Positions 23,961 to 35,520 are shown, counted from the first letter of the stretch. The stretch is 64,000 nt of DNA from Torreya grandis (GCA_037957365.1 JARHVA010000021.1:8100501-8164500); one strand, 5' to 3'. Program-made: numbers and translations. Notes: a model not told the origin generated them from the sequence alone.

Positions 23961-24339
23961 CTATTTCTTACCATTACCCACTTGCAATGGTGACGGGGAC
24001 TCCTCTATGGGTGGCTCCCTCTTGATGGCTTCTTCCTTGGATAACTCTTCTGCTTCATTTGGTACCTCTTGAATTGTAGGTATTTTGACAATTTCTTCCT
24101 TCTTGGAATGCCCCTTGCAATTCTTTGGGTGGAGCTGTAGATTTTGCATGTCAATGCCCATTCATTTTGCAACGAGTACAATAACTCTTTCACATGTCCT
24201 TGGACAACATTGCCTCCTCCTTGCCCTTCTCATATTGATTTAGAGACTGGTATTTACAACTTGCATCCTTCTTACTTCTTACACCATGATCTCTTCTTGT
24301 CTTAAAGAGTCGTGTGAACAATTTTCCTTCTTTTTGAAG

Positions 24340-25531
24340 TACTTAAGCTTCTTTGCGATGGATTGCTTCTTCCAATATATGGCCAAACAATGGTTACTCA
24401 TTCCACAAAATGAACATGGATAGGTTTACCAACATTCTTGAGCTACATGGCCTCTCTTTCTACAATTGAAGCAAGCAATGGAAGACTTGTCTCTTGCATA
24501 CCTTCTTGGGATGCCCATATGCTTACTTATGGAAGTTTAATGAAGCAATAATACTCTACCTCCTACATTGGGATGCCTTTCTTTGGAGATGCTTTGCACT
24601 CTTGTTTGATTATTTTTCCTTTATTGAAAGGCTACCCTCTCCTTGGACTCAAAGTGCATTCACCAACGTATTCATGAAGTGATTGTGTGTTATCTCCTTC
24701 TTCATGGAGTTGTTGTCCTCCTCTCAGAGACTCTTCTTTGGCCCTTTGAGGTACTATTCATTAGGAGCCTACCCGCTCGCTCTTTAGAGGCTTCGATTCC
24801 TCTAGTCTCTGACCCTTTGAGGTACTATTCATTAGGAGCCTACCCGCTCGCTCTTTAGAGGCTTCGATTCCTCACTAGATTTGACAAAAAGTGATGCCAT
24901 TGCCTCGCATGGGATATTTTTGTTAAGCTAGTGGCCTAGGCTCTTCATCTTTGCAAGCTTTTCTTGCTTTAGTTGTTTTGGAGCATTCTCCATCTTCTTC
25001 TTTGCCACCAACATACCCCAAACCTACATACCGAGGTCTTTTGTCAACCTTTATGGTATTTTCCATTACTTGACAATCTTTGCCACGCCCTTTTCCATCA
25101 TAGCCCATCTTGAATGACAACTTAAAGCCAATTTCTTTAGCATGCTTCTCAAAACGACCAAAGGACTCATTCAAATTTTGCAAGGAAGAAAAAGTATATG
25201 GTGGAGTGCTTACTATGCATACCTCAATCATGGTTTGTGCATCCTTGGTAGAGGTTGGTCCCCTTTGCATGGTAAACTCTTCTTTCCTCTTCACTCCTTC
25301 ACTGTCATCTTGTACTTTTGCCAACGTCCATTCTTTCATGGGCAACTCTTGTTGCAGCACCTCAATGATACCCATGAGAAAATCTCCACAGCTCGTCAAT
25401 CTGACTTGCAACTCTTGATTCTCATCCTCCAAGTGCTGCAACACCTTTCCCAATTTTTTGTTTTCCATTTGGATTTATTGGTTTATCTCTTCAAGCTCTT
25501 GAAGTATTTCCCTCTTCAAAGCTTTGGCCAT
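24340..25531 (-). pseudogene. gag-like coiled-coil protein with two CCHC knuckles
   Basis: It starts at ATG 25531 (MAKALKREILQELEEINQ), with one stop before MENKKLGKVLQHLEDENQEL at 25468. Heptad-like leucines suggest a coiled coil over the first 60 residues. An open frame continues to 24923. After a tandem duplication and frame change, a perfect CX2CX4HX4C knuckle (CFNCRKRGHVAQEC) lies at 24432-24473. A second one (CSFCGMSNH...) near 24385-24415 has lost its last Cys (Tyr). Knuckles bind the element RNA in the capsid. There is no resemblance to host genes. Confidence 0.65.
24742..24873. repeat. 71-bp tandem duplication
   Basis: Two copies (24742-24812, 24813-24873) begin CCCTTTGAGGTACTATTCAT and are almost identical over 61 bp. 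The near identity implies a recent event compared with the rest of the element. 71 is not a multiple of 3, so it shifts the gag frame. Confidence 0.9.
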
Positions 25532-25654
25532 GGTCAAACCATGCAACCAAAGTCCTGCACTTGTCAACAAACAAATATGGAAGCAAATACACAAATTTGA
25601 AAATGTGTTAGCAAACCCTTTCAAGGCATAAGGAAAACCTGCTCTGATAAAATC

Positions 25655-27217
25655 TGATCTGTAATCGACTTAGATATTCCATTGCACAATTCATCAACAC
25701 ATATTTAATTTCTTTGTATGTTGTTCCCAAGTTCTACAATATTGAAACAACACTCAAATGCTAAAACTTGATGCTTTCTACAGCCCTTTTGGCTGCCATC
25801 TACGTCATAGATTTCACTATGTAATTATTCGCATGTTTTACTTCTCGTGCATGCTACGTACATTGCATATTGTGATTCATACCCCAACTATGCTACCACC
25901 AATCATGTGATTCTTCTTACAATTCCACAAAATAGTAGTGCACAAGGATGTGTTGTTCTTTAGCATTATGTGAGACGAAATTAAATTCCTATTGTTGTCA
26001 TGAACAAGCATTATGCTTGTGCTCATACATTCAACTAATTTCTTATGCTCTCTTAGGTGTTTGGGATAGTGAATTGGTTGTAAGAAATAGAAGCATGCAA
26101 ACAAAAAGTCAAACACACCAACAAAAGAGAAAGAGACACAAATTACCCTGGAGGAATCCAGTGTGGGAAAATCCCAGAATAGTGAAGCCATGCTTCCTCA
26201 TCTCCACTATCTTCTTTGCAGTTTTACAAGCTTATTGCATTCTTGAGGCGTTCAAGGACACTAACATCAATGTATAACATCTTAGCACTTACAAATGCTC
26301 TCTGAAATCTATCATGGATCACTTGCAAACAAAAAATCAAACACATCAATAAAAGAGAGATCTACACGAGTTACCCTAGAGAAGCCTAGTGTGGAAAAAT
26401 CCAAAGGAGTGAAGCCATGCTTTGTCATGCCCATTGTCTTCTTTGCAGTTTTACAAGCTTTTTCCCTTCTCGAAGCCTTCAAGGACATTAACATCAATGT
26501 ATAACATCCTAACACTTTAAAATGCTCTCTGAAATTTGTTATGGATATCTTGCTTCCTCAGCAAACTTGACTAATGTCCTCAGCGATCTCAGTTGTGTAG
26601 TCTTCTTCAATCTCATAATTCTGTCTTCACCATGTTTCTGACATTTGGATGAACTTCCTTTAATTCATTGCCTTCCTTGAATCTCCATGGGCTCATTTAT
26701 GCAGTTACAACATACCTTAGGCTCAAATAAGAAGCCCAAAAGTCAAGAATATGACAAGAAACTGTCTCCCTGTCATTTACTCTTCCCATGTGTTCCATTC
26801 GAATAAACCCACCACTTAGAATATAGGGCAAAACTGCCGCTCAAAGTACCAGCAGTTGCGTAACCATCCGTTAAGGTTATAAAGCCACCCCTGAATAAAC
26901 CAGTGGTTACATAATTGCCCAACATTTGCATAACCATCATTTCACTATTCACAAAATGTCCTGCAACTTGTGGAGGCCATAACTTTAGCATACAGGCTCG
27001 ACATTAGGCGTCGTTGTTTTTAAAAGTGTTTTAACATTTCAAAAGGAATCTAAGTATACAATAAAAATCCACTTAAGATCTTTCCCATATGTTTTTTTTC
27101 ACTCTGCACCAAACCTGCAATTATAAGGTCATAACATGTCACAAACACTTCTTTAGTCTCATTAACAATCGATTAACTCAACCAACTGATTTTGATGAGA
27201 CTCAATTTCGGATCACG
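25655..27217 (-). repeat. 5' LTR of the gag-only element
   Basis: 1.56 kb, with ends shared with 21932-22362. It includes a tandem duplication of 228 bp: 26097-26324 and 26325-26550 (GCAAACAAAAA...TGTATAACATC). Confidence 0.7.
26097..26550. repeat. 228-bp tandem repeat within the LTR
   Basis: Two diverged units share GCAGTTTTACAAGCTT, ACATCAATGTATAACATC and AAATGCTCTCTGAAAT. A third relative sits at 281-480. Confidence 0.85.
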
Positions 27218-28319
27218 GTTTGTCCAACACCGTAGCTTTATCATCTTTCTTTTTGAACTAAATAAGTGGATAAATTTGTAAAAACTAGCAAATAGAAAAA
27301 ATATGACAAACATCTATTCTGCTGTCCTGAAACAATTAAATATGTTTTTTCCTGTTTAGTCAATACTTTTAAGCTTTGGAGGTTGTTCTTTTTTTGTAAA
27401 AAACATTCATCTTGTATTTAAAAAGGAAAATACAACTTAGATCAGATCAGAAGGGCAAACTGCTGATTGTCATTTCATCCCATGGGGAAAGATAAATAAA
27501 AACAGACCCAAACACCACTGAACCTAATCCCTAAGCAAACTATTTACATTGACCAGCACTAGATCACTACTAAGACTATTTCTATCAAAGACCATTATGT
27601 ACAAGACTTAGAAGGTTGTTTTGGTTCTTTGGTTGTATTGGTTAGGTCTGTTCCTTATGTACAAGAAGCTTTGTTCGGCTGTGACAACTGATCTTGTAAT
27701 TTCATTTTGAAAATGCCACTCCTATCCTCTTTTTGGTTTGTAAAGCAGATGAGTTTTTAGTAATTTACTCCCTTTAAATACAAATGCTTCAACTTTATTT
27801 GAAACAGTTACTTTGCCCAAAATAATATTCAAAGAGAGAAAATGCAAGTAGAGGACAAAAGTGTGTAAGGAAAAGAAGAGGAATCTTTTTCACTAATTTC
27901 ATCCATCATTATATACATGAGGCATGAGGCATGAGGCATGGGCAGTGACACAAATGAAATAGAAACTACCTATTTGTAACATCCACCAGGATTAATCTTC
28001 TAGACAGAGTACAAATTTGTTTTTAAAGTGACATTTATAGGGTACACACCAACTTTGGATTTCACATGCCATTCAAGCATCCCTTTAAGTTATGATAAAA
28101 CCATTGCAATTGCATAAAATTAAATTAATACTCTATGGGGCATACATATGACATATACAAAGCCCCTATATCTAATTTGAATATTGCAAAGCTATAAGAG
28201 GGCCTAGGACTACATGTGACATCCTCAAATATTTACAAGCTTTTTCCCTAGCCTCAACATTATGGGAAAGGTTAAATCTTGAATTACTGATGGTCTACAA
28301 AATTACAAAACTGTTTGCA
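27218..28319. other. intronic stretch
   Basis: No recognised gene. A small GAGGCAT triplet repeat occurs near 27918-27940. The left continuation of the gypsy relic may reach into 28200-28319 but cannot be read. Confidence 0.4.
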
Positions 28320-29080
28320 AGAAAATAGTGTATGAATTTCTATGCCAAATAGACCATTCTTGAGGCCTCTCTTTCGATTTGCTGAACAACCTGCTTGCAA
28401 AACAAATTGGGTGATCTATCATCCAATCCCTTCATGCCAAAACACATCCTGTTGTCCAACTTGATGCATCTACATGCACATGAAATTATTAATCCCATCT
28501 TGGATGGGCTAGAATTGGTGGCCAAATCAGCAGAGATTTCAATTTATCAAAAGCTGCTTGTTGTTTTCAATCCATTCAAAAGGTATTAATTTCCTTTTCG
28601 GCTATTACAACAGATAGTAAACACCTGGATTGCTTTTTTTAAACCTCTTAAAATATCTTGTGCATCCTAAGAAAGATTTTACTTGTGTTACCATTTGTGG
28701 TACCACACATATCCACAATTATTCTATCTGGATCAGTTCTCCATACCTTTCTTGCTACTGAATATCCCAAAAAGTTTCCCTAGAAAAATTAAATTAAAAC
28801 CTCTTTAGGATTTAATGATGATTTTACTGAAAAACATATCTTCATGCATTTTTCTAATTATCTTAAATAATAATCTGACATGCAGCATACAATAATCCAG
28901 AAGTGTTTTCAACTCTTTGCAAGACATTTCTATATAAACAAAGTAGCCTGAGCACTACATAGCCCGAACGACATGCAATTAAAAGAAAAGATGTTGTTGT
29001 CCAAAACAGAAGTGACTTTTAGCTTAAAATTTTCTGCAATAGTGATTTGATAGTACCCCAAAAAACTCATGCTACCCCAA
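28320..29080 (-). pseudogene. Ty3/gypsy RT-RNase H relic (non-chromovirus type)
   Basis: On the minus strand from about 29075: GYYQI-type block with YYQITIAENFKLKV, then SFNCMSFGLCSAQAT (compare MPFGLCNAPATF). Next comes a shifted FLGC.RYFKRF block near 28660, then PFEWIENNKQLLI, then ...VHVDASSW and the ERE.S.MVYLA segment at 28340-28525. The order and the RNase H reading differ from the chromovirus at 1216-8833. No LTRs were found around it. Many shifts; a dead fragment in TAF6 intron 1. Confidence 0.75.
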
Positions 29081-29377
29081 TGATAGAATCAGTAAAAATA
29101 TCATAAAACTATAATACAAATTTATGTTATCTTGTGAGAATTGTTCAGGAAATATGGCAGTACTGAAAATCAAACCATGTACAAGCGTACACTTTTTAGT
29201 CATTTTATAAAGCTCCTTAAGAACTAGTTATAGCATCCACATTGTGGCTTCTACATTGCAAAAGGATTTGTGTCATATGTATATATGTGTAAATTAGCCT
29301 AGAAGCAAGTGCAGTTTGAAAATAAATATCGAGACTAAACAAAAGAACTAACATGGTATGAAATAAAATGCACATAC

Positions 29378-29503
29378 CTGCACAATTTCACGCAATCTAT
29401 ATTCAACATCTGGAGCAAGAGCTTGGGCAACATCTGGAGACAAGTTATTTATACCAATGCTTTGAGCTATCACCTCTATTGTCTCCTTTGGAAGAATACT
29501 CAT
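29378..29503 (-). CDS. TAF6: TAF6 exon 1 (start codon and histone fold, first half)
   Basis: It encodes 42 residues: MSILPKETIEVIAQSIGINN, then LSPDVAQALAPDVEYRLREI, then VQ. This is the N-terminal histone fold of TAF6, a subunit of TFIID that dimerises with TAF9 and helps place the pre-initiation complex at promoters. The start is fixed by the family's conserved N terminus (MS[IV]VPKE...). Context is AGG before the ATG, with a purine at -3. The exon ends CAG|GTATGT in phase 0 and continues in exon 2, 19 kb away. A likely 5'UTR acceptor lies 15 bases upstream of the ATG. No stop or shift, so the gene looks intact as far as visible. Confidence 0.95.
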
Positions 29504-29516
29504 CCTCCCCTAGGAC

Positions 29517-29540
29517 GCCTAAAGCCAGAAACAAAATAGA
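29517..29540 (-). promoter_or_regulatory. probable 5'UTR splice acceptor of TAF6
   Basis: The minus strand reads a pyrimidine-rich CTCTATTTTGTTTCTGGCTTTAG-type tract ending in AG, followed by GCGTCCTAGGGGAGG and the ATG. The upstream UTR exon and promoter were not located. Confidence 0.55.
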
Positions 29541-29808
29541 GCTTAATCAAACATTAATAAAGGGCAAAAAATGCTCTTAAGTATTTTACTTGTGATCTTT
29601 CACATCGTTGTCCATCATTTTGATTTAAATGGCTAGTACTACATTCAAATGAATTCTTAAAAGCCTAAAGCCACAAACAAAACAAAACTTGATCAAAGAT
29701 TGATAAAGGGCAAGAAATGCTCTTAAGTATTTTACTTATGATCTTTCAAATCGTTTTCCATATTTTGATATGAGAGACTAGTAATACATTCAAATTAGTT
29801 CTTAAAGA
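29517..29808. repeat. 146-bp tandem duplication upstream of the TAF6 ATG
   Basis: Units 29517-29662 and 29663-29808 share GCCTAAAGCCA, AAATGCTCTTAAGTATTTTA and GATCTTTCA. On the minus strand each unit ends ...GGCTTTAG|GC, so the probable 3' splice site of a 5'UTR intron is present twice. Confidence 0.85.
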
Positions 29809-30103
29809 TCTTACAGATACCTTTTGTTGGGTAAAGAACCACACTTTTATCAAAAATAACTTCAGTTGGGTAAAGAAATACACCATTATCAAAACTATGG
29901 AAACAATTTCTACATTCTCATACCGTACTTATCTCTTACTAAGTTGATAACATTGTTAGAATCTTATGAAGAAGTAAAATATGTATGAAAATGTGCAACT
30001 TTTTCTAACAAGGTTGAGCTATTCAAGTTTTCACAAGATAACAACCAAGGTTGTAACTCACCGGATTGATTTAAGTTGAACGGCTTTTCTCTTCCATGAT
30101 CAA
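29809..30103. other. sequence 5' of TAF6
   Basis: Nothing recognised apart from a short repeated phrase (GTTGGGTAAAGAA twice, 29825-29875). No convincing TATA box can be assigned to TAF6. Confidence 0.4.
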
Positions 30104-30199
30104 TACAATTATTGTGCCCATCAATATTTTGATGTGCAATTAAAGACTTGCACAACTTTTTGAGTGCGCATCAAAATATGTCTGGGCACAATAATTGTA
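30104..30199. repeat. long hairpin (inverted repeat)
   Basis: Arms 30104-30139 and 30164-30199 pair over about 35 bases with few mismatches, through TACAATTATTGTGCCCA and ATATTTTGATG. The loop is about 25 nt. It may be a small fold-back transposon. No target duplication was seen. Confidence 0.8.
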
Positions 30200-31269
30200 A
30201 TGATTGCAAGACCAAACAAAGCAGTGCAACTCAAATAAACCCAGCAGATCTCAAAAATAGAAACCGGTTGACAAAATAATAGCATTGACCATTGTATTCT
30301 GTCCCTCACAAGTACATTGTGCAATATTAATGAGAACTCACAATCAAAAATAGAATATCCGCAAAGATCTTACCAACACATAAAGCTAGACTTAGTTTAG
30401 CAACCTTCTAACTGCATGTTGGACTTACCTTTCTATCTCACTAAACCTAACCTTTTATATTATAAAACTTTACACATTCTGCTTTTTCATTTTTGTCCAC
30501 ATTGATTTGTGTATTGCACGCACGCACACACACACACACACACACACTATATATATATATATATGTATGTATTGCATCTCATAATGATGCTAATTAAGAG
30601 CGTATGACAGCTACCATACAACAGAGATATTTACTCAACATATGTAATTATTTGTGTTGACTTACAAAGATTTGAAGCGAGTACCTTCCAAATTGCGTGT
30701 CCACAAGATAGAACCTATTCCAAGGGGTGTAACACTCAAAACACCTTTCTAGATGAATCCTATGAAATACAAAGAATGCTAAAAGCATGGATATTATTTA
30801 GACTCTAGAGTGTCAATAAATGGTTGCATATCCCCTGTAATTATCACACTGATGAATGACATCGAGCAACTAAAGGGTTTGTTGCGATTATTGGAGTCTC
30901 AATGTTGCTACAAAGAAGGGTTTTTTTCAATCCCAATCATGGACAAATTTGAAAGAGGTTTGACGAAATGAATTTTATTCATTTCTAAATGACTTTTCAG
31001 GATACACTTAAATCAATATGGTTGAAGCTCAAAACATCATCTATATTAGAGTTTAAAGTTTTACAATTGTGTAGAAAACCATAACAAATGATGGTGTAGT
31101 CTAAACAAACACACTTGACGAGTCAAAGTGCATGGTAGACAAAATAATGGAAATGACATTAATATAAATGTTATACTGACATGTTACACAATGATGCTAA
31201 AGACAAAATAGAATCTATATCTGATGATATACATTATCAGGTCCTACAAACCAATTTGGTCTAAAGAAC
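30200..31269. other. sequence without recognised gene
   Basis: Contains a microsatellite at 30516-30570: (CA)n followed by (TA)n. Otherwise nothing is recognised. Confidence 0.5.
30516..30570. repeat. (CA)n(TA)n microsatellite
   Basis: GCACGCACG start, a CA run to 30547, then a TA run ending in TATGTATGT. Confidence 0.95.
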
Positions 31270-31400
31270 ATTAAAAGCCATCATCATGATCAAAATGTTC
31301 GCTTATGATCGAATGCCATTCAGACTTTGTAATGCTCTAGCAACATTTTAGAGATAATCCTAATTGTATTTCTATAAATGCCTATAGTGGATTTAAATGT
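31270..31400 (+). pseudogene. Ty3/gypsy RT scrap
   Basis: The plus strand reads FAYDRMPFRLCNALATF at about 31298-31350, matching the RT block FAYRRMPFGLCNAPATF, followed by stops. Only this core is legible. Confidence 0.6.
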
Positions 31401-31558
31401 CTACATTGGATTTAAATGTCTACATGTCGTACATTCCATTTTACAATGCAGTTTACCCACATCATTTTGTTGCAATATAAATGGATTGCAATTATCATAG
31501 TACATTACATTTACACTGCAACGAAACAACGTGGGAAAAGTGTAAGTATTTTTCAATT

Positions 31559-32639
31559 TGTAATGTCCCCAACTTGGGACAAATCAAGAAAAAGGAGTTT
31601 TTCAAAAAACCCTAACACAACAAGCCCTAACAACACAAGTGCAAATTCTAATTCAACTATCAAACCCTAATCAACAATTATGATTTTTTTTATTTTTCCA
31701 CTTCAAACCCTAGATAAAAATTACAGAATGCTGGAAATGTAATTTTCCAAGTGGAAAGCAATAATTAACCCTCGAATATTCACCCATAAATTCTGAATAT
31801 TATTACCAAAATAAATACCTTGTTTTCTAAATTTTCCTAATGAATAATAGCTGGAAAATACCAATAAAAATAGCAGAAAATGATTAAATATTCAAAACTA
31901 TAGTTTTGGCTTGAAACAGCCCTTGAAACCCTCAAATTTGACTCCAAAAGAGGTCACCCAACTATCATAGGTAGTTCTTTGTCCTATGGCAACAAGTACA
32001 GCCCTCTAAAAGCAATCCACAACCCTCAAGGCTCAAAACCCTGTGTTGTCCCTCCAAACCAATCACTGCCCTACTTTTTTGGTTGTTGCCCTAATTTATG
32101 GGTTCAAAACCCTAGTTGCCACCCTAAAAATGAAGATGAAGTTATTGCCCAAATATGATGAAGATTATGTAAAAATAATACCAATGAATCTCAATACAAT
32201 CCTTGAATGAGGATGCCCTAGTTGAATGTAAGGGTTTTTGTCCTTGCTCCAACTACCTTTGAAGAGCTTCGTCCTCAATGGATAAGTTAAGCATTTTCGT
32301 GCTTAAGCTTACAATTTCAATTATCAAAATCATCCATAACTCTCAATTGAAATCCAATCCCCTTTATATACTCACCTTTTTAATTATGAAGGTAGAGTTA
32401 GTGGATTATAAGGTCAGCCATCCTTTAGAAACACTTAAAGGCTTTTTAATACCTTTAAGTCAAAATGGGCCCTCCTTAATGCAAAATTATAATAACTTAA
32501 GTGAAAACTAACTTTTACCTTCTAAGGAGGGGAAATTAGTGTTTCCCATTTTACCTCTCTTCCCTTAGCCTAGGGAATGCACCAAAAGAAATAGGCTAAA
32601 GGTCATGTTCGTGCTTAGGCCAAAAGGAGGGCCATGGCA
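31559..32639 (-). repeat. 3' LTR of the pol-less element
   Basis: Matches 35663-37805 from CCCTAACA (31625) to the right end. The terminal 66 bp (31559-31624) are absent from the other LTR but are needed to reach the CAATT duplication, so the other copy probably lost them. Confidence 0.85.
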
Positions 32640-32656
32640 ATCCTCCCCGCCCAAAA
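32640..32656 (-). promoter_or_regulatory. polypurine tract
   Basis: Plus strand ATCCTCCCCGCCCAAAA, purine-rich on the minus strand and directly next to the 3' LTR. Confidence 0.75.
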
Positions 32657-32674
32657 TTGTTTGTCCTCAAGCAA

Positions 32675-34500
32675 TTACAATATCCAAGGGGGTGTCCCAA
32701 CATTCCTCATTATGCAATGTCCACCTGTAGTTGTTTCCCAAGGAAGGGAAACCACCTCTAGCTTTTCGTTGTTGTCGTACCTATTGTTGTTGGGTAGGAA
32801 CCAGCTGTAGTCATCCTCAAAAATGGCCACCAAGCTCATCCCTCTCTCACGCCAATGGCTGCCCCTGCTGTACATTAGCCAATAACAATTGTTACCCCTC
32901 TCAAAACCGCCCTCCATATCATTTCAAGCTCCATAAGGGCTGGAAACTTCTTCAAAACTGATGTGACTCTTACTTTCCTCCTTGGGCTCATCTGTTGACT
33001 CACCTTTAAGGCAATTGCCCCCAAAGTATTGTTGTACTTGAAGTTTATGTGGCTGTGTTTGTAGTTGACAGCCTTGAATTTACCACAAATTCTGAAGCTA
33101 TTTGTTCTTACGTCATCCTTTGGAGGTCCAACCATACATCTCACCTCCCAAGCATTCGTTAGAAGCCTATAACTCCCTTCCATAGTGCTAGGAAAGTTAT
33201 GAACAGCAATGTATATCAAGATATCAAGGCTGCCCCTTACAGAAAACTTCCATTGAATGAGTGACATGAAATAGGAGGCTCTTAGGTAAGCATCACAATA
33301 CTCTTCCAAGTACCTTGGTGTTGTCTTATTCCATTCGAAGTGTATCCCAACAAATGACTTGCAAAACTTACACTTGAGCATTTTAGAAACATTCCTTCCC
33401 TCTTGAGGCTTAGCCCAAGCATGTGGCCTTGCCATAGTGACAAAACAATTGTTTCTTGTTCACCTACTTGCTGCCATCGGAAGTGTTGTTCCTCTTCTAC
33501 CAATTTCAACCTTAACTCATAAGTGGAAAGTCGAATCTCCTTTGCAAACTCGGAACTTATTGAGGGCTGTAACTTACACCATTTTTCAGATTTTTTTGCG
33601 TATATGATCAGCTGAGTTTGCCTATTTGCCTCTTCATTATTTCCTGCGTTTATGACCCTAGCATTTTCAGACTTTTTGGTGCATTTTTCCAGTTGTGTAG
33701 CACACTTTTTGCCAAATATTCCCAGCATATAACCCGCTGAGCTGGTAAAGTAAACTCAGAATTTTCTAAGTGTGTTAGGGCCTTGATTTTGTCAAAAAAT
33801 TCAGAATTCGTAAGGCTGTCCACACTTTTTAATTTTGTCATTCCAAAACTTGTCTTCACTAGCCAACTCCTAAATTATCCATGTTTCTCAAGCATGGAAT
33901 GTGATGATTCTTAGGACACCTTAATGGCTGTCCCCACTCAAAATTTGCAACTTCCTTTGTACTCGTTGTTGTTACAACTGGCTGACGATGTGACCCCTCA
34001 ATTGTGGATCTAGAAACTTCGGCAAGTTGAGGACTATCATGAGGAGTTAATCAGGCACTTCCCTCATGTGCATACCTCCCAACAAGGTCTTCTCAAAGGT
34101 CCTTACAAATCTTGTGCAAATCTGATTTTTCTCTATTTTTAAGACTATCATAGTGGTGTCTTAAGAATTCACATTCCCTTTTAAACTCCTGTAGGTGTTG
34201 TCTAACTTGAAAGGCTACCAATTTTGCCTCCTTTGCCCTCTTTAGCCACTCCTCACACCTTTCTTGAGTCCTTGCTATAAGGGCAGAATTTTCTTCTTGA
34301 TTTAGAATATTTTTCCCTTCTACTAACAACTCTCCTTGTTGTTCATACCCTTGTTGGAAACCCTCACTTCGTTGCTCTATTAGCTGCCTATCATCATGCT
34401 GGAAATTCTCATTTGGCTGTCTCAAAATTTCTGATTTTTGCAACTCATAATTTTTATCATGCAACTCAGACTTTTCTGAATTTATTTGTCCACTTTCCAC
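32675..34500 (-). pseudogene. unknown element-encoded frames, 3' part
   Basis: A chain of minus-strand frames: 34500-34093 (MESGQINSEKSELHDKNYEL, strongly coiled-coil, Gln/Glu-rich), 33859-33650, 33728-33282, and 33435-32875 (MARPHAWAKPQEGRN, with a CKFCKSF pair of cysteines). Ser-Glu phrases recur (KSEL, KSEI, KSEN, KSEK, NSEF). No similarity to pol domains or to any host protein that I recognise. Frame changes between pieces look like decay of one or two long ORFs. Confidence 0.45.
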
Positions 34501-34642
34501 CGGGAAAATCTTATTTGACTGCCCTACAAATTCTGATTTTTGAAGCTTAGAGATTTCAATACTGGGCTACCCCAAGGTGTTGCCCTTCCGCTGCTCAAAG
34601 GGCTTCAAGGTACCAATTTTTTCAATTCAAATCTGATTTCTC

Positions 34643-35513
34643 TTACCTTATCACAAATTGAAATTCAATCCTTTCACAAGCTTGCTTTGAACCTACATTT
34701 TCAGAATTTGTAAGGTTCTCAAAATAAGAATTTAAATGATTCTTCACATACCTTAAACCTTCCTCATACTTATTTGAAACTAACTCTGATTTTTCCCTTA
34801 CTCCAATGAAAGGAACAGCTGCAAATATATTAAAATTAAAATTGCTGCCCTTTGTAAATTTCAGAATATTATCGGGATCCCACACCTTTTGGCAATAACA
34901 ATTATCAACTTGAATCAAGGGTCCCCGTGCCCCATGTTATAAACTGTATGCCTCCTTTTATCACCCCTTTTAGCATGCTTCTTATGAGGGCAACAAATCT
35001 GAAACAGCGTAGTGTGACATAATAAATTTGATATGTTACCGAGCCTTTCATACCCTGGGCTACAAACAACAATCTTGTCCTCCTTTGGTGAAGTGGGGTC
35101 TGTGGAAACCCTTCTATCCTTGTGATTCCCCATTTCCTCTTCAAATACATGTCTTTCCCCACTGTTCTTCCGGAAATCAACAAGTTGTTTGTCAACTTTA
35201 TCCTCCAATGATTGGGCTTCAACCACACAATTCTCTCCCCCATCTTGCAAATTTGACTTTCCTTCTCCTTTGGGCTTGTGTTCCAGGATCTCCTCCTTAG
35301 TAATCTTTTGAGGTTTGCTTTCAGTTGCTCTTCTTCCTTCTTTAATTTTCTACTTCTACCTTCTTCGAGCATCTCCAAGAACTCTTCAAAGGTAAAGTCA
35401 AATTCTTCAACATATGTGGGTAGCTCGCTCATATGTATTTGTATGATACATCTTTCTTTTCTTCTTAGATTATATCTCCTCCTTAAATCACAGAACTCTC
35501 GGAGTGTCAACAT
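34643..35513 (-). pseudogene. unknown element-encoded protein, 5' part (gag position)
   Basis: It starts with MLTLREFCDLRRRYNLRRKE at 35513. An acidic helix follows (VEEFDFTFEEFLEMLEEGRS) and then a basic stretch. A frameshift near 35280 moves the reading to the frame of 35250-34915, which ends in a Cys/His-rich segment (CCPHKKHAKRGDKRRH). A further frame (34918-34643) continues with REKSELVSNKYEEG. Position and charge suit a gag-like RNA-binding protein, but there is no standard gag or CCHC signature. Confidence 0.5.
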
Positions 35514-35520
35514 GGCTTGA

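Larger units (their letters stand above)
21932..27217 (-). mobile_element. gag-only LTR retrotransposon
   Basis: Minus-strand element of about 5.3 kb. Its 5' LTR is at the right (25655-27217) and its 3' LTR at the left (21932-22362, internally deleted). A tRNA-iMet-like primer site (minus strand TTTTATCAGAGC, about 25642-25653) borders the 5' LTR. The interior encodes a coiled-coil protein and two zinc knuckles but no recognisable protease, RT or integrase. This layout is that of non-autonomous gag-bearing elements (TR-GAG type). No target duplication was found, so the outer ends are uncertain by a few bases. Confidence 0.72.
10358..29377 (-). other. TAF6 intron 1 (19,020 bp)
   Basis: Bounded by donor CAG|GTATGT (exon 1 side) and acceptor GACAG|GAA (exon 2 side) on the minus strand. 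It contains a DNA transposon, two LTR elements in opposite orientations, LINE pieces and a gypsy relic. The size fits the long, transposon-filled introns known from conifers and other gymnosperms. Confidence 0.88.

Noticed and set aside
23743..25600. Plus-strand ORFs of 100-150 codons
   Set aside because: They are antisense to the minus-strand gag-like gene.
31559..31624. Start of a separate plus-strand LTR (TGTAATGTCCCC)
   Set aside because: The preceding CAATT equals the repeat after 37805, so this is the outer end of the minus-strand element.
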